A stretch of 64,000 nt of DNA from Actinophytocola gossypii (GCF_025165815.1 NZ_JAFFZE010000015.1:124001-188000), one strand, 5' to 3'. Shown: positions 28,324 to 39,224, counted from the first letter of the stretch. Numbers and translations are program-made. Notes: a model not told the origin generated them from the letters alone.

Positions 28324-29061
28324 TCAGGGGGTGCGGCGGCGGAGCGTCGCGGCGCCGAGGACCAGGGCCAGGACCACGCAACCGGCGACGATGGCGAGGT
28401 TCCTGAGCAGCGTCCCGTCGACTTCAGCCGTTCGGGTGACGGTGGTGAGGGCGTCGACCGCGTAGGACAACGGCATCACCGCGGACAGCCACTCCAGTAC
28501 CGGGGTCATCGCCTCGCGGGGGGCGAACAGGCCGCACAGCAGCACCTGCGGCATCACCACCGCGGGCATGAACTGGACGGCCTGGAATTCGGTCCTGGCG
28601 AACGCGCTCGCCAGCAGGCCCAGTGCCGTGCCGAGCAGCGCGTCGAGCACGGCGATGAGCAGCAGCAGCCAGACCGATCCGCTGATCTCCAGCCCCAGCC
28701 AGGTCAGCGAGATCGCCGCCGCCACCAGCACCTGCACCACCGCGACCAGGCCGAACGCCAGCGCGTACCCGAGCAGCAGATCGAACTTGCCGATCGGCAG
28801 CGTCATCAGGCGTTCCAGCGTCGCCGTCGTCCGCTCGCGCAGCGTGGTGATCGAGGTGACGATGAACATGATCGCGAACGGGAACACCGCCAGCAGCGCC
28901 GGCGCCGCGGCGCTGAACGCCCGCTCGTCGTTGAACACGTAGCGCAGCAGGACCAGCAGCAGCGACGGGAGCAGCACCATCAGCGCCACCGTCCGGTGGT
29001 CGTGCCGCAGCTGGGTCAGGATCCGGCCCGCGGTCGCGCCGGCGAACGTCATCGTGCTCAT
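28324..29061 (-). CDS. ABC-2 type transporter permease
   Basis: A 245-residue membrane protein with six likely helices and the ABC-2 features: a soluble N-terminal stretch, FPFAIMFIVTSITTLRERTTATLERLMTLPI-type loop (about residues 66-97), and CGLFAPREAMTPVLEWLSAVMPLSYAVDAL near the end. It forms an exporter with the ATPase upstream (ATGA overlap). Drug or lipid export is usual for this class when a TetR gene is adjacent; the cargo is unknown. Confidence 0.92.
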   Translation of the reverse strand: MSTMTFAGATAGRILTQLRHDHRTVALMVLLPSLLLVLLRYVFNDERAFSAAAPALLAVFPFAIMFIVTSITTLRERTTATLERLMTLPIGKFDLLLGYALAFGLVAVVQVLVAAAISLTWLGLEISGSVWLLLLIAVLDALLGTALGLLASAFARTEFQAVQFMPAVVMPQVLLCGLFAPREAMTPVLEWLSAVMPLSYAVDALTTVTRTAEVDGTLLRNLAIVAGCVVLALVLGAATLRRRTP

Positions 29062-29780
29062 GCGACGGCTCCCTGTTCCCGGACCAGGCGGAGGAACGCC
29101 TGTTCCAGGTCGGCGGTGTCGGTCCTGGCGCGCAGCGCGTCCGGCGTGTCGTCGGCCAGGATGTCGCCGTCGCGCATCAGCAGGAGGCGTTGGCAGCGGG
29201 CGGCCTCGTCCATCACGTGGCTGGAGACGATCAGCGTGACGCCCCGGCCGGCGAGCCGGTTGAACAGGTCCCACAGCTCCTCGCGCAGCACCGGGTCGAG
29301 GCCGACCGTCGGTTCGTCGAGGACCAGCAGCTCGGGACGCCCGAGCAGGGCCACGGCGAGGCTCGCGCGGCTCAGCTGGCCGCCGGACAGCTCGCCGATG
29401 ACGTGGTCGGTGTGGCTGCCGAGCCCGACCTCCTCGATCACCCGGTCGACGTCGCCCTTGGGGGCGCGCAGGATCGCGGCGAAGTAACGGAGGCTCTCGC
29501 GAACCGTGAGATCCGCGTACACCGCCGGGTTCTGCGTCGCGTAGCCGATCCGGTTCCGCAGCCCCCGGCTGCCGGCCGGCTCGCCGAGCACGGTGACCCG
29601 GCCGGCGGCCACCACCTGCACGCCGACCACACAGCGCAGCAGGGTCGTCTTGCCGCAGCCCGACGGACCGAGCAGCCCGGTGATCGATCCGCGCGGTACG
29701 GCGAAACCCACGTCGTGCAACACCTCGCGAGAGCCGCGCCGGACGCGCAGGCCCTCGGCCACGACGGCGTAATTATCCAT
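29058..29780 (-). CDS. ABC transporter ATP-binding protein
   Basis: A 240-residue ATPase with Walker A GPSGCGKTT (about residue 39), Q-loop, signature ELSGGQLSRASLAVALL (usual LSGGQ), Walker B LLVLDEPTVGLD and the switch His in IVSSHVMDEA. It is the DrrA/CcmA type that pairs with ABC-2 permeases. A good promoter lies directly upstream, placing transcription at the start codon. A TetR gene on the same strand lies 51 bases upstream and probably represses it. Confidence 0.94.
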   Translation of the reverse strand: MDNYAVVAEGLRVRRGSREVLHDVGFAVPRGSITGLLGPSGCGKTTLLRCVVGVQVVAAGRVTVLGEPAGSRGLRNRIGYATQNPAVYADLTVRESLRYFAAILRAPKGDVDRVIEEVGLGSHTDHVIGELSGGQLSRASLAVALLGRPELLVLDEPTVGLDPVLREELWDLFNRLAGRGVTLIVSSHVMDEAARCQRLLLMRDGDILADDTPDALRARTDTADLEQAFLRLVREQGAVA

Positions 29781-29787
29781 GCGTTTA

Positions 29788-29816
29788 ATTCTGCGCGCCT
29801 GACGGACCCGCGTCAA
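29788..29816 (-). promoter_or_regulatory. Promoter of the ABC-2 exporter operon
   Basis: Minus-strand TTGACG (29811-29816), a 17-base spacer and CAGAAT (29788-29793), with the ATG seven bases further on. This is the most complete -35/-10 pair among the leaderless layouts in the window. Confidence 0.6.
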
Positions 29817-29830
29817 GTCGACGGGAGGGC

Positions 29831-30403
29831 TCAGACGTCGAAGTAGTGCTGGATCACCGGCGCCACCAGCGCCACCATCTCGTCCTCGTCGGCCGAGGCC
29901 ATCGGCTCGGCGCCGATGACGTGGCGCATCATCACCACGCCGACCATCTGGGACGCGGCGCCGAGCACCCGCAGTCGAGGCACGCCCAGCGCGGCGGCCA
30001 CCCGCGCCAGCACCGCCGACTCCATGAACCCGCGCAGCTGGGCGGCCACTTCCGGGCTGCTCGACACCGAGCGCACCAGGGCGAAGAACGGCGCCCGGGT
30101 GTCCGGCTCCCGCCACAGGCTCAGGAACAGCCGCAGGATCCGCTCGCCGATCCCGGACCTCGGACCGTCCACCACGGTCTCCACCAGCACCGCCGGGTCG
30201 AACGGGAGGTTCATCGCGGCCACGAACACCTTGTCCTTGGAGCCGAAGAAGTGGTGCACCAGCGCCGCGTTGACGCCCGCCTCCGCCGCGATGCCGCGGA
30301 TCGTCGCCCCGCCGTAGCCCCGCTCGGCGAACTGGCTCCGCGCCGCGGCGAGGATCGCCTCCCTGGTCTGGGTCGGGCCCGGCCGCCTACCGGTACGCGC
30401 CAC
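29831..30403 (-). CDS. TetR family transcriptional regulator (exporter-linked)
   Basis: A 190-residue regulator; helix-turn-helix [20 protein letters not shown] (about residues 36-55). The GTG start has GGAAGGAG upstream. It probably controls the ABC-2 genes downstream on the same strand. Its whole sequence resembles the TetR protein at 31531-32136: same spacing, (H/N)xFGSK(D/E), P-F-(D/N)-P-A, ALVRS, and the last 40 residues. The two appear to be paralogues on either side of hisF-hisI. Confidence 0.92.
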   Translation of the reverse strand: MARTGRRPGPTQTREAILAAARSQFAERGYGGATIRGIAAEAGVNAALVHHFFGSKDKVFVAAMNLPFDPAVLVETVVDGPRSGIGERILRLFLSLWREPDTRAPFFALVRSVSSSPEVAAQLRGFMESAVLARVAAALGVPRLRVLGAASQMVGVVMMRHVIGAEPMASADEDEMVALVAPVIQHYFDV

Positions 30404-30428
30404 CTCGGCTCCTTCCGTCCGCTGCCAG

Positions 30429-30434
30429 TATCCT
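30429..30434 (+). promoter_or_regulatory. -10 box of hisF (leaderless layout)
   Basis: TATCCT seven bases before the hisF ATG at 30442. Confidence 0.45.
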
Positions 30435-30441
30435 CGACGGC

Positions 30442-31200
30442 ATGTCGGTCGCCGTGCGCGTGATCCCGTGCCTGGACGTCGACGCCGGGCGCGTCGTCAA
30501 GGGGGTCAACTTCACCAACCTGGTCGACGCGGGCGATCCGGTCGAGTTGGCCGCCGCCTACGACGCCGAGGGCGCCGACGAGCTGACCTTCCTCGACGTC
30601 ACGGCGTCCTCTTCGGACCGGGAGACCACGTTCGACGTGGTGCGCCGCACCGCAGAGCAGGTGTTCATCCCGCTGACCGTCGGCGGCGGCGTGCGCGCGG
30701 TGTCCGATGTGGACAGGCTGCTGCGGGCGGGCGCGGACAAGGTCTCGGTCAACACCGCCGCGATCGCCCGGCCCGAACTGCTGCGCGAGTGCTCGGAGCG
30801 GTTCGGCGCGCAGTGCGTCGTGCTGTCGGTGGACGCGCGGCGCGCCGCGACCCCGTCCGGGTTCGAGGTCACCACGCACGGCGGGCGCACCGGCACCGGC
30901 ATCGACGCGGTCGAGTGGGCGGCGCGGGGCCAGGAGCTCGGCGTGGGGGAGATCCTGCTGAACTCGATGGACGCCGACGGCACCAGGGCGGGCTTCGACC
31001 TGGAGCTGATCAAGCTGGTGCGCGCCGTGGTCGACGTGCCGCTGATCGCCAGCGGCGGCGCGGGCGCCGTCGACCACTTCCCGCCCGCGGTGGACGCCGG
31101 CGCCGACGCGGTGCTCGCCGCCAGCGTCTTCCACTTCGGACAGCTGCGGATCGGCGAGGTCAAGGACTCCCTACGAGCGCACGGAGCGGTGGTCCGGTGA
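30442..31200 (+). CDS. hisF: Imidazole glycerol phosphate synthase, cyclase subunit
   Basis: The 252-residue barrel joins ammonia from HisH to PRFAR, giving IGP and AICAR. The N-terminal [18 protein letters not shown] holds the first catalytic Asp; [26 protein letters not shown] with the second Asp, and [12 protein letters not shown] are present. It is detached from hisA by the PPOX-Uma2-ABC-TetR insert and seems to have its own promoter. The hisI GTG overlaps its stop. Confidence 0.97.
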   Translation: MSVAVRVIPCLDVDAGRVVKGVNFTNLVDAGDPVELAAAYDAEGADELTFLDVTASSSDRETTFDVVRRTAEQVFIPLTVGGGVRAVSDVDRLLRAGADKVSVNTAAIARPELLRECSERFGAQCVVLSVDARRAATPSGFEVTTHGGRTGTGIDAVEWAARGQELGVGEILLNSMDADGTRAGFDLELIKLVRAVVDVPLIASGGAGAVDHFPPAVDAGADAVLAASVFHFGQLRIGEVKDSLRAHGAVVR

Positions 31201-31538
31201 CCGCGTTGGACCCCGGGATCGCGGGGCGGCTCAAGCGCAACGCGGACGGGCTGGTGTGCGCGGTGGCGCAGCGGCGCGGCACCGGCGAGGTGCTGATGGT
31301 CGCCTGGATGGACGACGAGGCGCTGCACCGCACGCTCACCACCCGGCGCGCGACGTACTTCTCCCGCAGCCGGGGACGCCTGTGGGTGAAGGGGGAGACC
31401 TCCGGTCACACGCAGTACGTGCACGAGGTGCGCCTCGACTGTGACGGCGACACCGTGCTGCTCGTCGTCGACCAGGAGGGTGCGGCCTGTCACACCGGTG
31501 CGGCCACCTGCTTCGACGAGGACGTCCTGCTCACCTGA
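31197..31538 (+). CDS. hisI: Phosphoribosyl-AMP cyclohydrolase
   Basis: HisI opens the ring of PR-AMP. The 113-residue protein contains only the cyclohydrolase domain, without a fused HisE, as is usual in actinobacteria. The zinc Cys residues are in [12 protein letters not shown] and [23 protein letters not shown] and [18 protein letters not shown] are typical. Its stop is shared in an 8-base TCANNTGA overlap with the convergent TetR gene. Confidence 0.97.
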   Translation: MTALDPGIAGRLKRNADGLVCAVAQRRGTGEVLMVAWMDDEALHRTLTTRRATYFSRSRGRLWVKGETSGHTQYVHEVRLDCDGDTVLLVVDQEGAACHTGAATCFDEDVLLT

Positions 31539-32136
31539 TCGTGTCGGTGATGTAGCGCTGCAGGGTGGGCGCGACCGCGGCGACCATCGTGTCGACGTCC
31601 GCCGAGGCCAGCGGCTCGAACCGGGCGACGTAGCGCACCAGGCCCATGCCGACCAGCTGCGAGGCGACCAGCGTCGCGCGGAACTCCGCGTCGTCCGGCG
31701 CGACCGGCGCCAGGACCTTCCCCACCACGTTCCTGACGAGGAAGTCCCGCAGCGCGTGCACGGCCAGCTCGTGGCTGGTGATGCTCCGCACCAGCGCGGT
31801 GAACACGCCACCGCCGGTGGTGTCCCAGATGCCGATGAACGTGCGCACGATCCGCTCGCCGAGCCCGTCGACGTCACCGTCGAGCAGCCGCTCGACCACG
31901 TCCGCCGGGTTGAACGGCAGCTTGAGCACCGCCTCCGCGAACAGGCCCTCCTTGCTGCCGAACCAGTGGTTCACCATGGCCGCGTCGACCTCCGCCCGCG
32001 CGGCGATCGCGCGCACGGTGGCGCCGTCGTAGCCCTGCTCGCTGAACACCGCCCGTGCCGCGTCGAGCAGGGCCGCGCGCGTGTCCGTGCCTCCGGGCCG
32101 CCGCCCCCGGCGCCGAGGAACATCCTGGTGTCGCAC
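31531..32136 (-). CDS. TetR family regulator (paralogue of the one at 29831-30403)
   Basis: A 201-residue regulator; helix-turn-helix [20 protein letters not shown] (about residues 45-64). A basic, Arg-rich tail precedes it. The GTG at 32136 has CATGAT six bases upstream, a weak leaderless layout. It is divergent from trpE with a gap of about 65 bases. The target is unknown; trpE regulation is possible from position but not supported by a clear operator. Confidence 0.88.
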   Translation of the reverse strand: MRHQDVPRRRGRRPGGTDTRAALLDAARAVFSEQGYDGATVRAIAARAEVDAAMVNHWFGSKEGLFAEAVLKLPFNPADVVERLLDGDVDGLGERIVRTFIGIWDTTGGGVFTALVRSITSHELAVHALRDFLVRNVVGKVLAPVAPDDAEFRATLVASQLVGMGLVRYVARFEPLASADVDTMVAAVAPTLQRYITDTIR

Positions 32137-32201
32137 CGGCTCATCATGCCCGACCCGGCCCTGAGGACGCCCGCGGCCGAGCTGGCGGGACAATGGCCGG
32201 C

Positions 32202-33740
32202 ATGGTCAGCGTGATGGAGCCCGAGGCCGTCCGGCGCGGGCTCGGGGTGGTCAGTCCCACCCGTGCGGAGTTCCACCGGCTGGCGGCCGACCACCGGGTC
32301 ATCCCGGTCGTGCGGCGCCTGCTCGCGGACGCCGAGACCCCCGTCGGGGTCTACCGCAAGCTCGCCCAGGGCAGGCCCAACACCTACCTCCTCGAGTCCG
32401 CCGAGAACGGGCGCTCCTGGTCGCGCTGGTCGTTCGTCGGCGTGCACAGTGCCGCCGTACTCACCGAGCGTGATGGCAAGGCGCACTGGACGGGTACCCC
32501 GCCGGTCGGGCTGCCGGAGTCCGGGGACCCGCTGGCGGCCCTGCGGGAGACCATGGCGATTCTGCACACCGAGCGACTGCCCGGCCTCCCGCCGCTGACC
32601 GGCGGCATGGTCGGCTACCTCGGCTACGACGCCGTGCGCCGGCTCGAACGGCTCCCCGACCGCACCGACGACGACCTGCGGCTGCCCGAGCTGGCGATGC
32701 TGCTGGCCACCGACCTCGCCGCGCTGGACCACCACGAGGGCACCATCACCCTCATCTCCAACGCGGTGAACTGGGACGACAGCCCGGAGCGGGTGGACGC
32801 CGCCTACGACGCCGCCGTCGCGCGGCTCACCGAGATGACCGAGCGGCTGCAGCAGTCCGCGCCGCCGACGGTCGCCGTGTTCGACCACCCCACGCCCGAG
32901 TACCTGCGCCGCCGCGACCGCGCCGACTACACCGCCGCCGTGCGGACCGCCAAGGAGGCGATCCACGCCGGTGAGGCGTTCCAGGTGGTGCTCTCCCAGC
33001 GGTTCGAGCTCGAGACCGAGGCCGATCCGCTGGACGTCTACCGGGTGCTGCGGACCACCAACCCCAGCCCGTACATGTACCTGCTGCGGCTCGACGGGTT
33101 CGACGTCGTCGGCTCCAGCCCCGAGGCACTGGTCACCGTCCGCGACGGAGTGGCCACGACTCACCCGATCGCCGGCACCCGGTGGCGTGGCGTCGACCCG
33201 GACGAGGACGCGATCCTCGAGAAGGACATGCTGGCCGACGAGAAGGAGCGCGCGGAGCACGTCATGCTCGTCGATCTGGGCCGCAACGACCTCGGCCGGG
33301 TGTGCCGGCCGGGCACCGTTCGGGTCGTCGACTTCTTCCGGGTCGAGCGCTACAGCCACGTCATGCACATCGTGTCCACGGTCACCGGCGTCCTCGACGA
33401 CGACCGCACGGCGTTCGACGCGGTCAAGGCCTGCTTCCCGGCCGGCACGCTCTCCGGCGCGCCGAAGCCGCGCGCGATGGAGCTCATCGAGGAGTTGGAA
33501 CCCACCCGCCGCGGCCTCTACGGCGGCGTCGTCGGCTACCTGGACTTCGCCGGCGACGCCGACACCGCCATCGCCATCCGAACCGCGCTGATGCGCGACG
33601 GCGTGGCCTACGTGCAGGCCGGCGCCGGGATCGTGGCCGACTCCGACCCGGTCGCCGAGGACACCGAGTGCGTGAACAAGGCCCGTGCCGTGCTCGCCGC
33701 GATCGCCACCGCCCAGTCGATGCGACCGGCCGATGGCTGA
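32202..33740 (+). CDS. trpE: Anthranilate synthase component I
   Basis: TrpE makes anthranilate from chorismate with ammonia from a TrpG subunit that is not in this window. The protein of about 512 residues has the feedback site ([16 protein letters not shown]), [27 protein letters not shown]-type, [21 protein letters not shown], and [23 protein letters not shown]. ATGs at 32193, 32202 and 32214 are possible starts. No leader peptide with Trp codons or other attenuator was found in the short upstream gap. Confidence 0.96.
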   Translation: MVSVMEPEAVRRGLGVVSPTRAEFHRLAADHRVIPVVRRLLADAETPVGVYRKLAQGRPNTYLLESAENGRSWSRWSFVGVHSAAVLTERDGKAHWTGTPPVGLPESGDPLAALRETMAILHTERLPGLPPLTGGMVGYLGYDAVRRLERLPDRTDDDLRLPELAMLLATDLAALDHHEGTITLISNAVNWDDSPERVDAAYDAAVARLTEMTERLQQSAPPTVAVFDHPTPEYLRRRDRADYTAAVRTAKEAIHAGEAFQVVLSQRFELETEADPLDVYRVLRTTNPSPYMYLLRLDGFDVVGSSPEALVTVRDGVATTHPIAGTRWRGVDPDEDAILEKDMLADEKERAEHVMLVDLGRNDLGRVCRPGTVRVVDFFRVERYSHVMHIVSTVTGVLDDDRTAFDAVKACFPAGTLSGAPKPRAMELIEELEPTRRGLYGGVVGYLDFAGDADTAIAIRTALMRDGVAYVQAGAGIVADSDPVAEDTECVNKARAVLAAIATAQSMRPADG

Positions 33741-34206
33741 GCAGCCCGATCGCCGTCCACTCTGGATGGTCCTGCTGCCGCTCCTCGGCGCGGCGGCGGC
33801 ACTGTGGGGCTCGACCAGGCTCGACGGCGGCCCGGGGTCGGGCACCGGGCTGGCCCTGGTGGCGCTCGCCGGCGCGGGCGGCGCGATCGCCGTCGGCGGC
33901 TGGGGCAGGCGGGTCGTCGGCGCGCTCGTGGCGGTCGCCGGTCTGCTCGCGGGCTGGCGGGCACTCGCCGCCGACGGCGCGGGCGCCGGCAGGTGGGTGG
34001 CGCTGCTCGGCGCGGTCCTGCTGGTCGTCGCCGGGGTCCTGGTGGTCCGGCTCGCCACGCGGCTGCCGACGATGGGCGCGAGGTACGCGTCGCCCGCCGC
34101 CCGCCGGGCTTCCGGCGACCCGGACGGTGACCCGGACAAGGACCTGTGGGACGGGCTGTCCGAGGGCCGTGATCCCACCGCCGCCGAGGTCGAGGATGAA
34201 CGGTGA
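33733..34206 (+). CDS. Trp-operon-associated membrane protein (TIGR02234 type)
   Basis: A 157-residue protein with four hydrophobic segments between about residues 12 and 110, then an acidic hydrophilic tail rich in Asp and Glu. Actinobacterial trp operons carry a conserved membrane protein between trpE and trpC (Rv1610-like, family TIGR02234), and this gene has the same place and shape. It overlaps the trpE stop. Function is not established. Confidence 0.82.
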   Translation: MAEQPDRRPLWMVLLPLLGAAAALWGSTRLDGGPGSGTGLALVALAGAGGAIAVGGWGRRVVGALVAVAGLLAGWRALAADGAGAGRWVALLGAVLLVVAGVLVVRLATRLPTMGARYASPAARRASGDPDGDPDKDLWDGLSEGRDPTAAEVEDER

Positions 34207-34270
34207 ACGTGGACCCGGTAACGAGTCGTCGTGCGGGACGGAGTTAGCATTCCTTGGGCGGGAAGGGGCA

Positions 34271-34354
34271 ATGCTGGTGACTGATAGCACCTGCGACACA
34301 TCGGAAGTGGCGTTCGCGCCGCTACCGGACGACGCCGGCGAGCGTGTGCGGTGA
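34271..34354 (+). CDS. 27-residue ORF coupled to trpC
   Basis: An ATG frame with a strong GGAAGGGG site (34261-34268) that ends in a TGA overlapping the trpC GTG (GTGA). The predicted peptide is acidic with one Cys and no Trp, so it is not a classic attenuator leader. It may be a real micro-protein or a device that couples ribosome entry to trpC. The 64 bases between the membrane protein gene and this ORF show no terminator. I do not recognise it. Confidence 0.45.
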   Translation: MLVTDSTCDTSEVAFAPLPDDAGERVR

Positions 34355-35156
34355 GTGTTCTCGAGTCGATCATCGAAGGGGTCCGGGCGGACCTCGCGGT
34401 GCGTGAGTCCGCGCTCCCGTTCGAGACCGTGAAGGAGCGCGCGGCGAAGGCGGCGCCGCCACGCGACGCCGTGGCCGCGCTGCGCGGTTCCGGCATCGGC
34501 GTGATCGCCGAGGTGAAGCGGCGTAGCCCGTCCAAGGGCGACCTCGCGTCGATCGCCGACCCGGCGTCGCTGGCCAGGGACTACGCCGACGCCGGTGCTC
34601 GGGTGATCAGCGTGCTCACCGAGGAACGGCGGTTCGGCGGCTCGCTCGCCGACTTCGACGCGGTGCGCGCCGTGGTGGACGTCCCCTTGCTGCGCAAGGA
34701 CTTCGTGGTCAGCCCGTACCAGGTGCACGAGGCCCGGATGCACGGCGCCGACCTGGTGCTGCTGATCGTGGCCGCCCTGGAGCAGAACGCGCTGGTCGCC
34801 CTGCTCGACCGGGTCGAGTCGCTCGGCATGACCGCGCTGGTCGAGGTGCACACCGCCGAGGAGGCCGACCGCGCGCTGGAGGCGGGCGCGTCGGTCATCG
34901 GCATCAACGCCCGCGACCTGCACACCCTCGAGGTCGACCGGGAGGTGTTCGGCCGGCTCGCGCCCGGCCTGCCGTTCGAGGTGCTCAAGATCGCCGAGTC
35001 CGGCGTCCGCGGCCCCGGCGACCTGATGACCCACGCCGGCGCTGGTGCCGACGCGGTCCTGGTCGGCGAGAGCCTGGTCGCGAGCCCCGACCCGAAGGCG
35101 GCGCTGGTCCAGCTGGTCACCGCCGGTTCGCACCCCGCCTGCCCGAGGCCGAGCCG

Positions 35157-35160
<4 letters not shown>
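34351..35160 (+). CDS. trpC: Indole-3-glycerol phosphate synthase
   Basis: The 269-residue barrel closes the indole ring from CdRP. Motifs: [15 protein letters not shown] (catalytic Glu/Lys), [48 protein letters not shown] and [12 protein letters not shown]. It is a stand-alone enzyme with no fused TrpF, so PRA isomerase must come from another protein such as PriA. The GTG start overlaps the micro-ORF; the stop overlaps trpB. Confidence 0.96.
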
Positions 35161-36382
<1,222 letters not shown>

Positions 36383-36383
<1 letters not shown>

Positions 36384-37180
36384 TGGGACGCCTCGACCCG
36401 GTGTTCGCCCGTGCCCGCGCCGAGGGGCGCGCCGCCCTGGTCGGCTACCTGCCGGCCGGCTACCCGACCGTCGACGGCTCGGCCGAGCGGCTCGCCGCGA
36501 TGATCGACTCCGGCTGCGACGTCGTCGAGATCGGCGTGCCGTACTCCGATCCGGTGATCGACGGCCCGACCATCCAGGCAGCGGCCGACGTCGCGCTCAA
36601 GGGCGGGTTCCGGCTGCGTGACCTGTTCCGGGTGGTGGAGCACGTGGCGTCGGCGGGCGGGCACGCGGTCGTGATGACCTACTGGAACCCGGTGCACCGC
36701 TACGGCGTCGACCGCTTCGCCCGTGACCTGGCCGCCGCCGGTGGGCTCGGCATGATCACCCCGGACCTGATCCCGGACGAGGCGGAGGACTGGCTGGCCG
36801 CGTCGGCCGCCCACGACCTGGACCGGATCTTCCTGGTCGCGCCGTCCTCGTCGGCGGAACGGCTGACCTCGACGACCGCCGCGACCTCGGGCTTCCTGTA
36901 CGCGACGGCGGTGATGGGCGTGACCGGCGCGCGGGAGCGGGTCGGCAGCGCGGCCGCGGGCCTGGTCGCGCGGGCCAGGGAGCACACCGACCTGCCGATC
37001 GCCGTGGGTCTCGGCGTGCGGTCGGGCGACCAGGCGGCCGAGGTGGCCGGTTTCGCCGACGGCGTGGTCGTCGGCTCCGCGTTCGTGTCGAAGGCCGACG
37101 AGGTCGCCGGGGTGCGGGAGCTGGCCGAGGAACTCGCGGACGGGGTCCGCCGGCCGGTCGTGCCGGCCGCCCAGACGTAG
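36383..37180 (+). CDS. trpA: Tryptophan synthase alpha subunit
   Basis: The 265-residue barrel cleaves indole-3-glycerol phosphate and channels indole to TrpB. It has the catalytic Glu in CDVVEIGVPYSDPVIDGPTIQAA, MTYWNPVHRYG and ATAVMGVTGAR. VGLGVRSGDQA is the phosphate-binding end. The ATG shares one base with the trpB stop. The last visible gene of the trp run. Confidence 0.97.
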
Positions 37181-37230
37181 GTGCGGCGCCGGTAGGCCGC
37201 CCTGGTGTGTCCGGCGTCGCCGCCGACCGT

Positions 37231-37236
37231 TACGGT
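37231..37236 (+). promoter_or_regulatory. -10 box of lgt (leaderless layout)
   Basis: TACGGT seven bases before the lgt GTG at 37244. It supports this start; no Shine-Dalgarno site is visible. Confidence 0.45.
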
Positions 37237-37243
37237 GACGCGC

Positions 37244-38317
37244 GTGAACGTGGCGTCCAGTGTCTTCCTGGCGAACATCCCGAGCCCCGATCGTGGCGTG
37301 TGGGAGCTCGGTCCGATCCCGCTGCGGGCCTACGCGCTGTGCATCATCGCCGGCATCGTGGTGGCGATCTGGTGGGGCGAGCGGCGGTGGGTCGCGCGCG
37401 GCGGCCGGGCCGGCACGGTCACCGACATCGCGGTCTGGGCGGTGCCGTTCGGCCTGGTCGGCGGGCGCCTCTACCACGTGGCGACGGACTGGCACCGGTA
37501 CTTCGGCGAGGGCAAGAACCCGCTGGACGCGCTGCGGATCTGGGACGGCGGCCTCGGTATCTGGGGTGCGATCGCGTTCGGGGCGGTCGGCGCGTGGTTC
37601 GGCTGCCGGTCCAAGAAGGTGCCGCTGCCGGTGTTCGCCGACGCGATCGCGCCGGGCGTGGTCGTCGCCCAGGCGATCGGGCGAGTGGGCAACTACTTCA
37701 ACCAGGAGCTGTACGGCGGGCCGACGGACCTGCCGTGGGGCCTGGAGATCTACCAGCGCGTGAACGAGCTCGGCGACGCGGACAACCTCAACGGGGTGGC
37801 GGTCAACCACATCCCGATCGAGGTGGTGCACCCGACGTTCCTCTACGAGCTGCTGTGGAACCTCGCGGTGGCCGGGCTCGTGGTGTGGGCGGACCGCCGG
37901 TTCCGGCTCGGCCACGGGCGCGCGTTCGCCATCTACGTCGCCGGCTACACCCTCGGCCGCACCTGGATCGAGCTGATGCGCACCGACCCCGCCACGATGG
38001 TGTTCGGGGTGCGGGTCAACGTGTGGGTGTCGGTCCTGGTGTTCCTCGGCGCGGTCGTCTACCTGGTGCTGGCGAAGAAGCGGGGTCCGAGGGAGGACCT
38101 GGCCGCCATCCAGGGCACCGAACCGCCCACCGACGACACGTCCAGGGACGACGACGCCGCCGTCGCCGACAAGGACGCCGCCGATGCCGCCGATGCCGAC
38201 AAGGACGCCGAGGACGCCGAGGACGCCCACACGGACAAGGACAAGGACGCGGAGAAGGACGCCGAGCCCGGAACCGACGAGCCGGCCAAGGAGTCGACGC
38301 CGTCCGGCAAGGAGTGA
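37244..38317 (+). CDS. lgt: Prolipoprotein diacylglyceryl transferase
   Basis: Lgt attaches diacylglycerol to the lipobox Cys of prelipoproteins in the membrane, such as the three lipoproteins in this window. The 357-residue protein has seven predicted helices, the essential GRVGNYFNQELYGGPTDLPW block, HPTFLYELLWN and the conserved Arg/Gly of the Lgt fold. After about residue 285 there is a long hydrophilic tail of alternating Asp, Lys, Ala and Glu. Such tails are common in actinobacterial Lgt and are probably cytoplasmic. Confidence 0.95.
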   Translation: MNVASSVFLANIPSPDRGVWELGPIPLRAYALCIIAGIVVAIWWGERRWVARGGRAGTVTDIAVWAVPFGLVGGRLYHVATDWHRYFGEGKNPLDALRIWDGGLGIWGAIAFGAVGAWFGCRSKKVPLPVFADAIAPGVVVAQAIGRVGNYFNQELYGGPTDLPWGLEIYQRVNELGDADNLNGVAVNHIPIEVVHPTFLYELLWNLAVAGLVVWADRRFRLGHGRAFAIYVAGYTLGRTWIELMRTDPATMVFGVRVNVWVSVLVFLGAVVYLVLAKKRGPREDLAAIQGTEPPTDDTSRDDDAAVADKDAADAADADKDAEDAEDAHTDKDKDAEKDAEPGTDEPAKESTPSGKE

Positions 38318-38320
38318 GCC

Positions 38321-39094
38321 CTACCCGCGCGTCGGGGTCACCACGACGTTCCCGTCGCCGGTGCTGAGGATCTCGACGTTCGCCGCGTAGTGCCGGCGCA
38401 CGGTCTCGCGGGTCAGCACCTCGGCCGGGGTCCCGGTGGCGACCACCCGGCCACCGTCCATCAGCACCAGCCGGTCCGCGTACTGCGCCGACAGCGTCAG
38501 GTCGTGCAGGGTGCTCACCACCGTCGCGCCCTCCTCCGCGCGCAGCCGGTCGACCAGATCGAGCAGCGCCTGCGCGTGCCCGATGTCCAGGCCGGTCGTC
38601 GGCTCGTCCAGCAGCAACAGCCCCGCCTGCTGCGCCAGCACCCGCGCCAGCACCGCGCGCTGCCGCTCCCCGCCGGACAGCGTCCGCAGCGCGCGGCCGG
38701 CCAGCCCGGACAGGTCGAGCCGGTCGAGCACCTGCTCCACCACCGCCAGGTCCGAGCGCCGCTCCCTGGCCAACGGGGCCAGGTGCGGGGTCCGGCCAAG
38801 CAGCACGTAGTCGGTCACCGTCAGCCGCTCCGGCAGCTCCGGGGTCTGCGGCGCGTACGCGACGGCCCGCGCCCGCTCCCGCGCCGACAGCCCGGACACC
38901 GGCGCCCCGTCCAGCAGGATCTCGCCGTCGTGCGCCACCACCCCGACGATCGACTTCAGCAGCGACGACTTGCCGGCCCCGTTCGGCCCGATCACCGCCA
39001 CCCACGCGCCGGCCGGCACGTCCAGCGACACCGACGACGCCACCACGCGCGTCCCGTACCGCGCCGACACCGAGCGCAACGCCAACGCGGTCAC
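38321..39094 (-). CDS. btuD: ABC transporter ATPase, cobalamin type (BtuD-like)
   Basis: A 257-residue FecE/BtuD-family ATPase: Walker A GPNGAGKSSLL, signature TLSGGERQRAVLARVLAQ, Walker B LLLLDEPTTGLD and switch His in VVSTLHDLTL. The GTG start has GGGGAGG seven bases upstream. It is the last gene of the btuF-btuC-btuD run; cobalamin as substrate is inferred from the riboswitch at the head of the operon. A dispersed repeat separates it from btuC. Confidence 0.9.
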   Translation of the reverse strand: MTALALRSVSARYGTRVVASSVSLDVPAGAWVAVIGPNGAGKSSLLKSIVGVVAHDGEILLDGAPVSGLSARERARAVAYAPQTPELPERLTVTDYVLLGRTPHLAPLARERRSDLAVVEQVLDRLDLSGLAGRALRTLSGGERQRAVLARVLAQQAGLLLLDEPTTGLDIGHAQALLDLVDRLRAEEGATVVSTLHDLTLSAQYADRLVLMDGGRVVATGTPAEVLTRETVRRHYAANVEILSTGDGNVVVTPTRG

Positions 39095-39149
39095 TGTTCC
39101 GCCTCCCCGGATTTTTCCCTGTTGGTCGCGTTGAGAAGGGAGGGTCCGG

Positions 39150-39196
39150 CTTGGGCACGTACTTGTGGCCGGGTTGCGTCACGTTCCCCTGAGGTG
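39150..39196 (-). repeat. Intercistronic dispersed repeat, copy C (btuC/btuD)
   Basis: On the minus strand this 47-bp core matches copy B at 42 of 47 positions. It starts 29 bases after the btuC stop and ends 56 bases before the btuD start, again in the sense direction of its operon. Unlike copies A and B it is not read as part of the downstream protein, since no in-frame start lies before it. Confidence 0.85.
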
Positions 39197-39224
39197 ACGG
39201 TCGTGGACGTTGACAGCAGGTGCC

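Noticed and set aside
32137-32201. Tryptophan attenuator before trpE
   Set aside because: The gap is short, has no ORF with Trp codons and no terminator/antiterminator pair.
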